The notes: generated by a model from the sequence alone, not told the origin. A DNA stretch of 64,000 nucleotides from Dehalobacter sp. DCA (GCF_000305775.1 NC_018866.1:2685001-2749000); one strand, 5' to 3'. Positions 26,389-35,625 are shown, counted from the stretch's first letter. Numbers and translations: made by a program.

Positions 26389-27264
26389 ATGGGCGGTATG
26401 GATAATCCGGCTACCGAACGCACACCGCTTGTCATTGCGGCTGAAATAAATATGATAACCTACCAAACTAAGAAAATATTGCTTACCAGCGCCATTGAAA
26501 TCGGCCGTCATTTGCAGGAAGCCAAGGCCATGCTCAAACACGGGGAATGGATTAAGTGGCTGGAAGAGTCTGTGAACTATTCTCGCCGAACTGCCTCCAG
26601 GCTGATAAAGCTCTACGAAGAGTACGAGCCTAGCTTCCCTGAAGAAGCCGACAGCTCAAATGGGACACCAGTGTCCCATTTGACTTACACCCAGGCTCTC
26701 CTCTTACTGGGTTTACCGGAAGAGGAGCGGGAGGAATTTATCGCGCGCAATAACGTCGGCAATATGACGAAACAGGAGCTGCAGCAGGCTCTTAAGGACA
26801 GAGATCAGGCCAATCAGGCAAAAGAGCAGGCGCTTCAGGAGAATCAAGTACTTAAAAAAGGACTGGAGACGATCGACAGCACCATCTCCGAATTAAAAAA
26901 TGAGCAGGCTAAGGCTGCGTCAATGCCAACGAATCCTGAGAATGTCAAAGCAGAAGTCCAATCTGCCAACAATGCCTCCTCTGCCGGTGATGCCCCCTCT
27001 GCAACGACAGCCCCTTTTACCCACAACCTTAAAACCGAACATGACCCCGACGCTCACATCAAGTATGTAGAAAAATGCGACGCTTACTGCAAAACGATCG
27101 CCGATACCTTCTTCGATCTGACGACAGCGCTCACCAATCTGGCGCATATCGATCCGAACCTGAAAGAAGAAAAAAGAAAAGGGGCCAACCAGCTGATTGA
27201 ATATATGGCAGAGACAATTAAGATGTGGCCGCCCCCTAAGAAGCCGCTTAGAGTTAATTCCTGA
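26389..27264 (+). CDS. DUF3102 domain protein
   Basis: About 291 residues. Residues 10-95 match DUF3102 (LVIAAEINMITYQTKKILLTSAIEIGRHLQEAK, HGEWIKWLEESVNYSRRTASRLIKLYEEY), which includes a ParB-like or KorB-like DNA-binding helix pair and is common in phages and mobile elements. A coiled coil follows (about 130-175), then an Asn/Ala/Ser-rich linker and a C-terminal helical region. The start is uncertain: ATGs at 26389 and 26398 are both near AAAGGA, and a well-placed start at 26143 would add 82 residues through a terminator hairpin. The plus-strand set with DUF1659/DUF2922 genes suggests an old insertion. Confidence 0.7.
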   Translation: MGGMDNPATERTPLVIAAEINMITYQTKKILLTSAIEIGRHLQEAKAMLKHGEWIKWLEESVNYSRRTASRLIKLYEEYEPSFPEEADSSNGTPVSHLTYTQALLLLGLPEEEREEFIARNNVGNMTKQELQQALKDRDQANQAKEQALQENQVLKKGLETIDSTISELKNEQAKAASMPTNPENVKAEVQSANNASSAGDAPSATTAPFTHNLKTEHDPDAHIKYVEKCDAYCKTIADTFFDLTTALTNLAHIDPNLKEEKRKGANQLIEYMAETIKMWPPPKKPLRVNS

Positions 27265-27352
27265 TTTTTTTTGGGAACCTTTGGACAAGCCAAGCATAAT
27301 ATGTACAAGACAGCCGTAAGCTGTCCAATAAAAGAGAAAGGAGATGATTGGA

Positions 27353-27580
27353 ATGGCCGTTGTTTCAGCACCATCCGGCGCGGCTCTGGTATTGGTTTAT
27401 CAAACCGGAGTCAGCCCCGCCGGCGCTCCGATAACCAAACAGCGAACCCTTAACAATATTGTTTACAATGCTTCGGATCAAGCTGTCTATGAGACGGCTC
27501 ACGCCATCTTCGGTCTGTCGGAATATACGCTGCTTGACGTTTACTTCAGAAGAACGGATGAATTAACAAACGAAGCGTAA
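27353..27580 (+). CDS. DUF1659 small protein
   Basis: A 75-residue protein matching DUF1659 (PF07872). The typical order is a hydrophobic N-terminal strand (GAALVLVYQTG), GAPITKQRTLNNIVYNASDQAVYETA, and a final strand. Function unknown; the gene nearly always pairs with a DUF2922 gene in Firmicutes, as here. AGGAG is 9 nt before the ATG at 27353; the ATG at 27344 touches the SD and is unlikely. Confidence 0.8.
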   Translation: MAVVSAPSGAALVLVYQTGVSPAGAPITKQRTLNNIVYNASDQAVYETAHAIFGLSEYTLLDVYFRRTDELTNEA

Positions 27581-27618
27581 AGCAGAGGGCAACTTCAGGC
27601 ATCAAGGAGGTGATTCAA

Positions 27619-27834
27619 TTGGCTGTGACCACCAACCGAACAGCAAGATTAACCTTCGCAACTGCCGGAGGGAACACGTTTTCCCTAACGGTTCCCCAAC
27701 CGCGAGAGGATATTCAGCTGACTGAAGCCATGGACGTTATGAACTCGCTTATAGCAGGCGGGATATTCCTTACGGCAAACGGTTCCCTTACAGGAGTAAA
27801 GGATATAAAGGTCATCGAAACAACAACCTCTTAG
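27619..27834 (+). CDS. DUF2922 small protein
   Basis: A 71-residue protein of the DUF2922 family (PF11148): TARLTFATAGGNTFSLTVPQPREDIQLTEAMDVMN and a C-terminal strand around GVKDIKVIETT. The TTG at 27619 is favoured because AAGGAGGTGA lies 8 nt upstream and overlaps the alternative GTG at 27610. It is 38 bp after the DUF1659 gene. The pair is of unknown function. A YvrJ-type small gene often follows in other genomes; none is intact here. Confidence 0.78.
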   Translation: MAVTTNRTARLTFATAGGNTFSLTVPQPREDIQLTEAMDVMNSLIAGGIFLTANGSLTGVKDIKVIETTTS

Positions 27835-27950
27835 CTAAGTTTGAACTATAAAAAATTCAAAAAAATAGTACATGTCATTTCCTAACCCTTCTGTTTTGAT
27901 TGATAGCTTATTTCAAAAGACGCGTTCTTCTCCTTGTAAACCACAAAAAC

Positions 27951-27993
27951 AGACAGCCCTGGCACTTTATCTGCCTGATAGCTGTCTATTTCT
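27951..27993 (+). terminator. Terminator after the DUF1659/DUF2922 genes
   Basis: AGACAGC (27951) pairs with GCTGTCT (27981), with an inner GGCA/TGCC hairpin, followed by ATTTCTTCT. Beyond it, AAGGAGG stands 6 nt before ATGTGA at about 28010, a start codon followed at once by a stop, possibly a gene remnant. Confidence 0.6.
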
Positions 27994-28050
27994 TCTAAGG
28001 AGGTATTTAATGTGATTTGAATGATTCTCAGTTATCGAAAATATAAAATC

Positions 28051-29289
28051 CTATCTTTTTCCTTGCCCTTTACCGTTATGTCCGTTATTTGAAGAGGTAT
28101 TTATGACCGTGTTCTGAACGGCCTGTGCATCGACTGTTGTTTCATCCGAAGTAGACTGGCCATCGGCTGTGGCATTCTGATCGTCTGCAACTGTTGCATC
28201 CTGTTCGTCCCCTGCTTCCAGGCTCTCTTCCTCGCCGCTTACGGCCTGATCTTTATTGGCTTTCTTGTAGTCCTTTATGTTCTGAGCTTGCTCTTTCAGG
28301 ACTTCTTTGGTTTCTTTCATCGTCTCAACTTTGATTTTCTGAACATCTTTTCTGAGGTCCTGCATGTCATTTTTATATGCTTGAGCCTGTTCTACTTTTC
28401 CCAGAGCGGCTGCGATGGCAGCCTCATCACCTGAAGCACGGGCTTGTCCCAATTCCGCCTTGGCTGCTGCAAATTCTTGCACAGCTTCAGCATAGGCTAC
28501 TTTCGCAGCTACATAGGCTTTAATGGCAATGGTATTCTGGACTTCGGCTTGGATGATATTCTGCATGATCTCAGCCTGTTCTTCCGTCAGATTGCCGCTG
28601 ATTTTCAGGACAATTTTGTCGGCATCACTTTGGACAAGTTCAATGCTGGCAAGTAGATTGCTGATGACGGTATTTTCTTCTGTGTCAACTGCCACCGTTT
28701 CATCCATGGCTGTTTCATCCGTAGTTGTTTCTTCAGTGGTAGCTGCGGTGGTTTCTTCCTCGGCAGTGGTGGCATCTGTACCCGTAGTATCCGTTCCGTC
28801 AACTGCTTCGGTATCCTCAATGATCTGTTGAACCTGGAAATTGGCTTTCTTTATCGTATCTGAATAGACTTTCAAAACCTGTTCCATCAAATCCAACTGG
28901 TTTTGCTCGGACATGATTTCCGCTTCAGCCAGTCTTTCATTCGCAAACTCGACCAGCAGTTCTGCTTTTCCTTCCGCAGAGAAGGTCACGGCCACCTGAA
29001 CACTTTCAATCATTTGTTCGAGTGAGTACAGCCAGCTGTCCGGCGTTACACCAGCTTCATCGGCAATTTCTTCATCGACTGTATCAGCTGTAGTATCATT
29101 TGTAGCATCATTCGTAGTTTCGTTAGCAGTATCGTCTGTTGTATTCGTAGCATCCTCGCCAGTTGTTATGGTCTCGGATTCAGTTGTTGTAGTGTCACCC
29201 GTCACTGTTTCAGCAAAAACATAAGTTGGAGCAACAGCAAAAGTAAAAAGCAAACACAGAACCGATACCAAAATCCTTTTTTTGAACAT
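28051..29289 (-). CDS. Secreted DUF5667-like protein under c-di-GMP riboswitch control
   Basis: A 412-residue exported protein with a signal peptide (1-26) and a Thr/Asp/Glu-rich linker (27-75). A helical domain follows (TPDSWLYSLEQMIESVQVAVTFSAEGKAELLVEFANERLAEAEIM), which resembles DUF5667. Then come another acidic Thr-rich linker (about 135-195), a long Ala/Glu/Gln-rich coiled coil (215-340) and a low-complexity acidic tail ending in a basic GKGQGKR. The two disordered acidic linkers suggest a surface protein spanning the wall. AAAGGAG precedes the ATG. A c-di-GMP-I riboswitch and terminator lie in its leader, so expression follows c-di-GMP. Confidence 0.78.
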   Translation of the reverse strand: MFKKRILVSVLCLLFTFAVAPTYVFAETVTGDTTTTESETITTGEDATNTTDDTANETTNDATNDTTADTVDEEIADEAGVTPDSWLYSLEQMIESVQVAVTFSAEGKAELLVEFANERLAEAEIMSEQNQLDLMEQVLKVYSDTIKKANFQVQQIIEDTEAVDGTDTTGTDATTAEEETTAATTEETTTDETAMDETVAVDTEENTVISNLLASIELVQSDADKIVLKISGNLTEEQAEIMQNIIQAEVQNTIAIKAYVAAKVAYAEAVQEFAAAKAELGQARASGDEAAIAAALGKVEQAQAYKNDMQDLRKDVQKIKVETMKETKEVLKEQAQNIKDYKKANKDQAVSGEEESLEAGDEQDATVADDQNATADGQSTSDETTVDAQAVQNTVINTSSNNGHNGKGQGKR

Positions 29290-29338
29290 TTTTCTACTCC
29301 TTTCAAAACCTTAATTTGTTGTTCTTGCCGCCTGGGGA

Positions 29339-29376
29339 GAAAAAAATACCTGCTCCAAGTTCTGGAACAGGTACCC
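29339..29376 (-). terminator. Riboswitch expression-platform terminator
   Basis: On the minus strand TACCTGTTCCA pairs with TTGGAGCAGGTA around a short GAAC loop and is followed by seven U. It lies between the c-di-GMP aptamer and the DUF5667-like gene, so ligand binding most likely decides between termination and read-through. Confidence 0.85.
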
Positions 29377-29403
29377 TAATTAAGTGTTAATTCAGTTACC
29401 CAT

Positions 29404-29487
29404 TCGGCAACCCGGCTGCCATAACCTTTCGGCTTTAGACCCGTGGCTTTGCGTCTCCGCCTTTCGACGGATTTGCCCTTATCGTGT
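29404..29487 (-). ncRNA. c-di-GMP-I (GEMM) riboswitch aptamer
   Basis: The minus strand carries the class I aptamer consensus in order: AAGGGCAAATCC, the GAAA tetraloop, GACGCAAAGCCACGGG, TCTAAAG (tetraloop receptor), a GAAA-capped second hairpin, and GCAGCCGGGTTGCC. This matches GEMM-I closely. It lies 115-200 nt before the DUF5667-like gene with an intrinsic terminator between. Known family members bind c-di-GMP and control motility, adhesion and surface genes. Confidence 0.93.
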
Positions 29488-29497
29488 TAATATGGTT

Positions 29498-29526
29498 ATT
29501 ATAATTCACCAAAAAACTTAATACAA
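29498..29526 (-). promoter_or_regulatory. Promoter of the riboswitch transcript
   Basis: On the minus strand TTGTAT (29521-29526) and TATAAT (29498-29503) are separated by exactly 17 bp, placing the start a few bases before the riboswitch. It lies 57 bp after the stop of the upstream Fn3/CWB2 gene. Confidence 0.72.
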
Positions 29527-29582
29527 CTGTTGACAGGCATTTTGATACCAACGGAGCACAGAGAATAGGACTTTGGTCATAT

Positions 29583-32231
29583 CTATTCGGTCGTTGCCTC
29601 AGCCACTGAGGAATAATCACTTAGACTGCTGCCATTATAGGCCTTGATGTTGTAATAGTATGTTTTTCCTGAAGTGAGCCCAGTATTTGTATATTCAAGA
29701 GCGGTTACGGTTGCAATCTTGGTATACGTTCCGGTCTCGGAGGTTGCCCTGTAAATATAATAGGACTCGGCATCACTGACGGTCTCCCAGGTCAATTTGA
29801 TCTGGCTGGAACTCAATGCTGTAGCTGTCAACGTAGCAGGTACGCTTACTGCGTCTGTCTTGTCATACTTCACAGATGAAAAGGCGCTCAACCCATCGCT
29901 TCCGTATGCCTGTATCTTGTAATAATAAGTTTCCTCCGCTGTGAGCCCTGTATCGGTATACGAATTGGTCGAAACAGTTTTGATTTTGGTGTAAGTACCT
30001 GAGGATGAGGTTGACCTGTAGATATAGTAATAACTGGCACCATCAACTTCATCCCAACTCAGGTAAATTTCTTTTGAATTCAAGGCAGTTGCCTCAAGGT
30101 TTGAAGGGGTATCCAACGCATAGTCTGCATCTGTTGTGTCATACGCCCTTGTGGAATAGTCGCTCTCTCCATAGCTGTTATAGGCTTTAACTTTATAATA
30201 GTAAGTTTTTCCAGCTGTGAGACCATCATCCGTGTAAGAGCTCGTTTGGACGGTATCAATTTTTGTATAGGTCCCGGTAGATGATGTCGCTCTATAAACA
30301 TAGTAGCCTGTCGCATCGGTTACCGCATCCCAGTCCAGATCAATCTCGATCGGGCTTGAGGCAATAGCAGTCAGATCATCCGGTATGGCAGGTATCTTGC
30401 TGCTTGTTCCCGACACTGATGCGACCATACTGTTTAAGACAGATGATGACAGGACATTGGAACTTCCAAATGCGGTAAATGACGATATATTTTGATCCTT
30501 AATATAGTTTAAAAGAGAAAGGCTCACCGAACTGCTGACCAGAAAGACTGGCGCATTATTTTTAGCTGCAAGTGCCGAGCCGGTTAATGCATCCGGGTAG
30601 TTTTCACCGGTTGCAGCGTAACAGTTTTTAAAATCAAAGCTACTCGCAAAATATTTGATAATACTGAGGTTCGTTGTGTACCGGCTATCACCGTTCAGTC
30701 TCACAGGGGAAGGCAGCTTGTTATAAATGCTGTCGCTAATTGCACCGGTACCTCCGACCACAATCGTAGTCGTGACTTTACTTTTTAAGTAAGAAAGAAT
30801 ATCAGACTGGATCGAATACTTGTCCGTTAGCAGAATCGGATACCCTTTAATCCCGGCTATCGAAGCAATAGACAATGCATCAGGGAAATTGCTCCCGGTA
30901 GCAACCACTGCCTGGTCAAAAGTTCCTATCTTTTCCGCTACCAGCAAGGATGTATTATAGCGGTCCGTACCGGCAATTCTGGTAACGCTGATACCAAGGT
31001 TTTTAATTGCCTGTTCGACCGAGGACGATATTATTCCAGTTCCTCCGATAATAAATACTTGCTTTACCCCAAGGCTGGCCAATTCACTTTTTGCCTGCGC
31101 ATTCAGTTCATACCTCGATGTCAGTAAGATCGGCGCATCGTATTTAGCCGCCAGTGGTGATCCGCATAAAGCATCCGAGAAACCTTCTCCGCTGGCAATT
31201 ACTGCATAATAGGAAGAGTCCCAACCATCTTCTGCAATTTTGGCAGCAGTAGCATAACGGTCTGTACCGGCCAGTCGATAGGCATTCGAGGTGTCTCCAG
31301 TACTGCTTGCAGATTTAGTTGTCGCATAGGCATATGAAGAATAATCGCTTGTTCCATAGCTATTGTAAGATCTAATTTTATAATAATAGGTCGTATTCGC
31401 AGAAAGTCCCGTATTATTGTAACTTTCATCCGTAACTGTTGCTATTTTGGAGTACGTCCCGGAAGAACTGGTGGCTCGGTAAACATAATATGATGTTGCT
31501 GCAGACACCGAACTCCAGGTCAGATTAATCTGGCTGGAACTCACTGAAGTTGCAGCCAGATTATCCGGCATATCAGGCACTGCCGTTTCCGTCGTGGCAT
31601 AGGCGTAAGATGATTTACTGCTGGTCCCAAAACCGCTGTTATACGCCTGAACCTTGAAATAATACCGTTTGCCTGCAGTCAGCCCAGTGCTGGTATACGT
31701 GGTCGTCTTCACTGTGGCGATTTTTGTAGTAAAAGAGCCTGAAGACGAAGTATCTCTAAAGAGATAATAAGATTCTGCATCTGTTGACGGATCCCAGACA
31801 AGCTCAATCTGACTCGAACTAAGCGTTGTTGCCTCCAGACCGGTTGGGGTTAACGGTTCCCCAGTGGGAGCAGAGGTCTTTGCGGATACGGCTGATGTAT
31901 AAGTGCTTGTCCCGCTGCTATTATAAGCTCTTATTTTGTAATAGTATGTTGTGTTCGCGCATAAGCCTGTATTGGTATAAGATACATCCGTGACCGTTGC
32001 AATCTTCAGAAAGTTTGTTGTTGAAGACTGCGACCGATAAACCCAGTATGAGGTAGCCCCATCGACAGTATCCCAGGTCAAGTCAATTGAGCTGGAGCTT
32101 GCAGCAGCCGCAGTTAAGTTGGTCGGTACTGTAGGTGCCGTTGCTGCTTGAATACTTGCTGGCAATGCTGTTGCTACCAGTAAGAAACAAAGGATAATCG
32201 CAGCTGAAAAAAAGAATCTGTTTTTTTTCAT
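29583..32231 (-). CDS. Secreted cell-wall protein with six Fn3 and three CWB2 repeats
   Basis: An 882-residue exported protein with a signal peptide (1-29). Three Fn3 domains (about 32-120, 125-213, 217-305) are followed by three CWB2 repeats (about 313-590; RLAGTDRYATA, FPDALSIAS, VFIIGGTGIISS) and three more Fn3 domains (about 605-882). The Fn3 units are near-identical, with recurring ATSYYVYRATSSSGTY and TGLTAGKTYYYKI stretches, so recombination between repeats is likely. The CWB2 triplet should bind it to wall polysaccharide, with Fn3 arms projecting. AGGAGG is 8 nt before the ATG. Paralogue of 1209-3281. Confidence 0.9.
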   Translation of the reverse strand: MKKNRFFFSAAIILCFLLVATALPASIQAATAPTVPTNLTAAAASSSSIDLTWDTVDGATSYWVYRSQSSTTNFLKIATVTDVSYTNTGLCANTTYYYKIRAYNSSGTSTYTSAVSAKTSAPTGEPLTPTGLEATTLSSSQIELVWDPSTDAESYYLFRDTSSSGSFTTKIATVKTTTYTSTGLTAGKRYYFKVQAYNSGFGTSSKSSYAYATTETAVPDMPDNLAATSVSSSQINLTWSSVSAATSYYVYRATSSSGTYSKIATVTDESYNNTGLSANTTYYYKIRSYNSYGTSDYSSYAYATTKSASSTGDTSNAYRLAGTDRYATAAKIAEDGWDSSYYAVIASGEGFSDALCGSPLAAKYDAPILLTSRYELNAQAKSELASLGVKQVFIIGGTGIISSSVEQAIKNLGISVTRIAGTDRYNTSLLVAEKIGTFDQAVVATGSNFPDALSIASIAGIKGYPILLTDKYSIQSDILSYLKSKVTTTIVVGGTGAISDSIYNKLPSPVRLNGDSRYTTNLSIIKYFASSFDFKNCYAATGENYPDALTGSALAAKNNAPVFLVSSSVSLSLLNYIKDQNISSFTAFGSSNVLSSSVLNSMVASVSGTSSKIPAIPDDLTAIASSPIEIDLDWDAVTDATGYYVYRATSSTGTYTKIDTVQTSSYTDDGLTAGKTYYYKVKAYNSYGESDYSTRAYDTTDADYALDTPSNLEATALNSKEIYLSWDEVDGASYYYIYRSTSSSGTYTKIKTVSTNSYTDTGLTAEETYYYKIQAYGSDGLSAFSSVKYDKTDAVSVPATLTATALSSSQIKLTWETVSDAESYYIYRATSETGTYTKIATVTALEYTNTGLTSGKTYYYNIKAYNGSSLSDYSSVAEATTE

Positions 32232-32325
32232 GTTGATGGCCTCCTGAATGTGATCTTGACCTCTATTGACTGTACTATACGAGATTTATTTTTAGAACTA
32301 TTGTAAAATACTCATTTTCTTACAT

Positions 32326-32334
32326 ATTATACCA
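32326..32334 (-). promoter_or_regulatory. Extended -10 promoter of the Fn3/CWB2 gene
   Basis: TGGTATAAT on the minus strand is a perfect extended -10 box about 95 bp before the start codon; the -35 region is poor. The same TATGGTATAATATG block is found at 35624-35637 before the S8/S53-like peptidase. The remainder of the 383-bp gap 32232-32614 holds the hairpin at 32496-32547. Confidence 0.5.
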
Positions 32335-32495
32335 TAATAATATCCAATTTTTTAATATATATTGTAAGAGATTCAATTTTATACTTTTCCATTATTACTG
32401 TGTAATCGGTAAATATAGGATATTGTTAACGTTGCAAACCTGTAAAAGAGGCTTTCTTGGTTACCTCCAAATAGACGGTAAAAAGAATGATTAAA

Positions 32496-32547
32496 TGACG
32501 CTAAACCCCGGCACGAAAGAACATCGTTCCGGGGTTCACCTTCGTCA
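32496..32547. repeat. CCCCGG hairpin repeat, copy 1
   Basis: AACCCCGG (32504-32511) pairs with CCGGGGTT (32529-32536) around CACGAAAGAACATCGTT; an outer TGACG/CGTCA pair encloses it. It lies 3' of the S8/S53-like peptidase gene. Copies at 35692-35725 and 40927-40977 share arms and the ACATCGT loop segment. Likely terminator-like. Confidence 0.75.
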
Positions 32548-32614
32548 AGGCACTTTTAATTGATCCCTACAAATTTTCCATTTTCTAGAGTGAGATCATA
32601 AATTAAGAATTCAT

Positions 32615-35446
32615 CTATAGATCTGGAACGCAAGTTACGATGTCTGTATACCCGGAAAAGTTTCCAGCACTATCCTTGGCCTTTAGCTGAAACTGATAGG
32701 TTCTTCCATTGTACAAACTTCCGATTGTTGTACTCGTCACTGTACTCGCAAATGTTTTGATGGTCCAATAGGCCGCCCCTTCTGCTTTATACTCCAGTTG
32801 GTATCCGGCTATATCACTCTCCGCATTTGCCGTCCAGCTTATTATCGCACTTTTATCGCTCGGTGCTGCAGCTAGACCCACTGGACTAGTCGGAGCGACT
32901 TGATCCTTGGCTATCGCATATACGACAGTTGAATAGTTCGACCAGTTCCCTTTCAAATCTTTGGCTCTAACTTTAAAGTAATATCGTGTATTATGCGTCA
33001 AGTTTTCTACTGTTTTACTTAGTGTTTCTTTCCCTACGACTTCACTCTGCCAAATGGTTGTTCCATACTTCTGCCATACTATTTCATATCCGTCCAGATC
33101 CGTCTCCGTATTAGCTGTCCAGCTAATTTGTATCGTCTTATCCGTCCCCACTAATGTTGTCAGTCCCGTAGGTACTGCAGGTGGTGTTTTATCCTGGGGC
33201 ATTGCTTCAATTTCCGAACTGTATGCCGACCAATTCCCTGTACTATCCCTAGATTGTATTTTTAGTTTGTAGTTTATATCGTTTTCCAGTCCCGTCATTG
33301 TATACGTTACAATTTTCGCTATTGTTCCTATTTCGGTCCATTCTGTATCTCCGGCTTTTTGATAAGCGATTCGGTATCCCGATAGATCCGTCGCTGTCGG
33401 CGCTGTCCACGCCAGCACTATCCTGCCGTCATTAACCGATGTCATCCTAAAGTTTGTTGGAACGCCCGGTGCTACATTATCCACTGGCATACAAGTTACG
33501 ATATCTGTATATCCTGAGAAGTTTCCGGCACTATCCTTGGCCTTTAGTCGGAACTGATAGGTTCCTCCATTGCTCAAACTGCCTACGGTCGTACTTGTTA
33601 CTGTACCTGCGAGTGTTTTGACGGTCCAGTTGGTCGCCGCTGTTGTCTTATACTCCAGTTGATATCCGGCTATATCACTCTCCGCATTTGCCGTCCAGCT
33701 TATTATCGCACTTTTATCGCTCGGCGCTGCAGCTAGATTCTCAGGTATACAGGGAGAAGCCGCTAAAATCATATTTAACATACCATATCCGTATACCGTG
33801 TCATAACCAGCAGTCCCAAGGTCTATACCGCCCTTAGTTATCATTGTTCTAATTTCACTGGCACTTTTTGAAGGATTCTGCGCCCAGAGCAAGCCTGCTA
33901 TGGCAGCAACATCTGGTGCTGCAGCACTCGTACCATAAAATGGATTAGAGAAGCTACCCGCCCCCGTAACACTGACGCCGTCTATTCCGATAATGTCAGG
34001 TTTATTTCTTTTGACTGCTGATGGATAGGAAATAGTTACTGGTCCTTGTGATGAATAGTATGCAATTTTGTTAGGAGAATCTGCGTTTGCAGCACCTACG
34101 GCAATTACTTTAGGTACTGCCGCATGCCCAAATATTGAATCAGAGGATGTATAATACCCATCTGCAATATAGCCCCCGTAAACATATAGTTCAAGGGTTT
34201 TGGCTACACCTGCATATTTAGGAACTACGATCTGGTAATAACCTGAGGCATTGGTATTCGTCCAATACACAAATTCTAACGGGTAGCCATCACCATTTTG
34301 TTCCTCGATTGAAGATACAAAGGAGGTTCCATCTAGATCGGCTAAAATTAAATCGTAATCATTACTTGAAGCTCCCCATCGATCGTTCCATTCCAAGACT
34401 ACTCTTACTGTTTCCCCATATGGAATATATACAAGTAAAGGAGAATAACCTGCTGAAGAAGGATCAAAATCGTGGAAGTAGTATCCGGTATTATCAGCCC
34501 GATAAATTCCCTGATAATGGTTTTGTGCTTCATTCCCAGCTGATGAAACATAAACAATATTATTGCTGTCAATTACACTGCTGATATGACTGGCTATAAT
34601 GCCATCCTCAAAGAACGGCTGAGTGATCCAGCCAATATCATCACAAATTACTTGGCAACCCGCATTGACCAATGCATCAACCGCATCATTAAATGCTAAT
34701 TCATTGTCACCACAATCATGAAAATATAGTTGTGCACCAGGAGCTAAATCATGAACGATTTCTAACATGGCTGTTCCCTCATCGCCGCCGACAGTGTTAC
34801 TGAGTGTGATAACATCTCCCGGCAAGTCACCGGTCACTTGAGCACTTGCGAGATTATCCACCCCATCAGAGATAATTCCAATTTTTACACCTGTCCCATC
34901 TATACCCGAAAGATTTCGAAAACTATCTACATTTTGAAGAGCGTCCCCTTGGCTTGTCACAGACCCCACATTGACTTGAGGAGGAAGAACAGTATTAACA
35001 GATCTTACTCCTTCTAAAGAGGCAATAACGTTGATTTTATTTACTTCCACCCATGCTGTAATAACATGATTTTTCTCGTCTCTATTCTTCACTTTATTGG
35101 CGTAGTTATCAATAATATGGGTAGATTCATTATCATTAACACGAATATAAACGTAAACTAAGTCATCATTCGATTTATTCAGTCCATATGAAGACGAATC
35201 TTCGGCTTTAATCAGCGCTTTCATATTTTTTATGGCTGACTTTACTTGCTCTTTCGTTTCTTTATTTGTCCGATATTGCTCATCAATCAATTTTAAGAGA
35301 TCGGAACTAATTTTTTTATGGCTTTCTTGCAAATAGTATCTTTTGCTATATGTAACCTTATTCACTTGCTCCACAGCATTTGTCGGTAAAGAATTGCCTA
35401 TTAGCAATATTACTAAAGAAAGTGCAATTAGAATTCTTTTCCTCAT
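32615..35446 (-). CDS. Secreted S8/S53-like serine peptidase with four Fn3 domains
   Basis: A 943-residue exported peptidase with a signal peptide (1-24), a propeptide-like region to about 165, a subtilisin-fold catalytic domain (about 180-565), then four Fn3 domains. Asp lies in GIISDGVD (D194) and the nucleophile in YGTSAAAPDVAA. At the His position of subtilisins the sequence is DEGTAMLEIVHDLAPGA, i.e. Glu223, as in the S53-like branch. An inserted beta domain (about 330-430) splits the core. It has no CWB2 repeats, so it may be released or held by its Fn3 arms. Fn3 units 1 and 4 are nearly identical. GGGAGG is 7 nt before the ATG. Confidence 0.87.
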   Translation of the reverse strand: MRKRILIALSLVILLIGNSLPTNAVEQVNKVTYSKRYYLQESHKKISSDLLKLIDEQYRTNKETKEQVKSAIKNMKALIKAEDSSSYGLNKSNDDLVYVYIRVNDNESTHIIDNYANKVKNRDEKNHVITAWVEVNKINVIASLEGVRSVNTVLPPQVNVGSVTSQGDALQNVDSFRNLSGIDGTGVKIGIISDGVDNLASAQVTGDLPGDVITLSNTVGGDEGTAMLEIVHDLAPGAQLYFHDCGDNELAFNDAVDALVNAGCQVICDDIGWITQPFFEDGIIASHISSVIDSNNIVYVSSAGNEAQNHYQGIYRADNTGYYFHDFDPSSAGYSPLLVYIPYGETVRVVLEWNDRWGASSNDYDLILADLDGTSFVSSIEEQNGDGYPLEFVYWTNTNASGYYQIVVPKYAGVAKTLELYVYGGYIADGYYTSSDSIFGHAAVPKVIAVGAANADSPNKIAYYSSQGPVTISYPSAVKRNKPDIIGIDGVSVTGAGSFSNPFYGTSAAAPDVAAIAGLLWAQNPSKSASEIRTMITKGGIDLGTAGYDTVYGYGMLNMILAASPCIPENLAAAPSDKSAIISWTANAESDIAGYQLEYKTTAATNWTVKTLAGTVTSTTVGSLSNGGTYQFRLKAKDSAGNFSGYTDIVTCMPVDNVAPGVPTNFRMTSVNDGRIVLAWTAPTATDLSGYRIAYQKAGDTEWTEIGTIAKIVTYTMTGLENDINYKLKIQSRDSTGNWSAYSSEIEAMPQDKTPPAVPTGLTTLVGTDKTIQISWTANTETDLDGYEIVWQKYGTTIWQSEVVGKETLSKTVENLTHNTRYYFKVRAKDLKGNWSNYSTVVYAIAKDQVAPTSPVGLAAAPSDKSAIISWTANAESDIAGYQLEYKAEGAAYWTIKTFASTVTSTTIGSLYNGRTYQFQLKAKDSAGNFSGYTDIVTCVPDL

Positions 35447-35625
35447 TACTCTGCCTCCCGTTGTTTAAACAAATACCCCTTAGATAATATCGTCAGCTAT
35501 TACATAAATAGTACCAGACAGAAGAAAATCTGATTCTAGACTTTTTTAAATAAATACTTTTAGAATGACTTTCTTTTCTATCCCTATTTGATACTACGAA
35601 TACTTCATCTATACAATATATGCAT

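Noticed and set aside
29583-32231. Possible CRISPR-like array suggested by the regular repeats
   Set aside because: The periodicity is that of about 270-bp Fn3 coding repeats within an open frame; no short identical repeats with unique spacers and no cas genes occur in the window.
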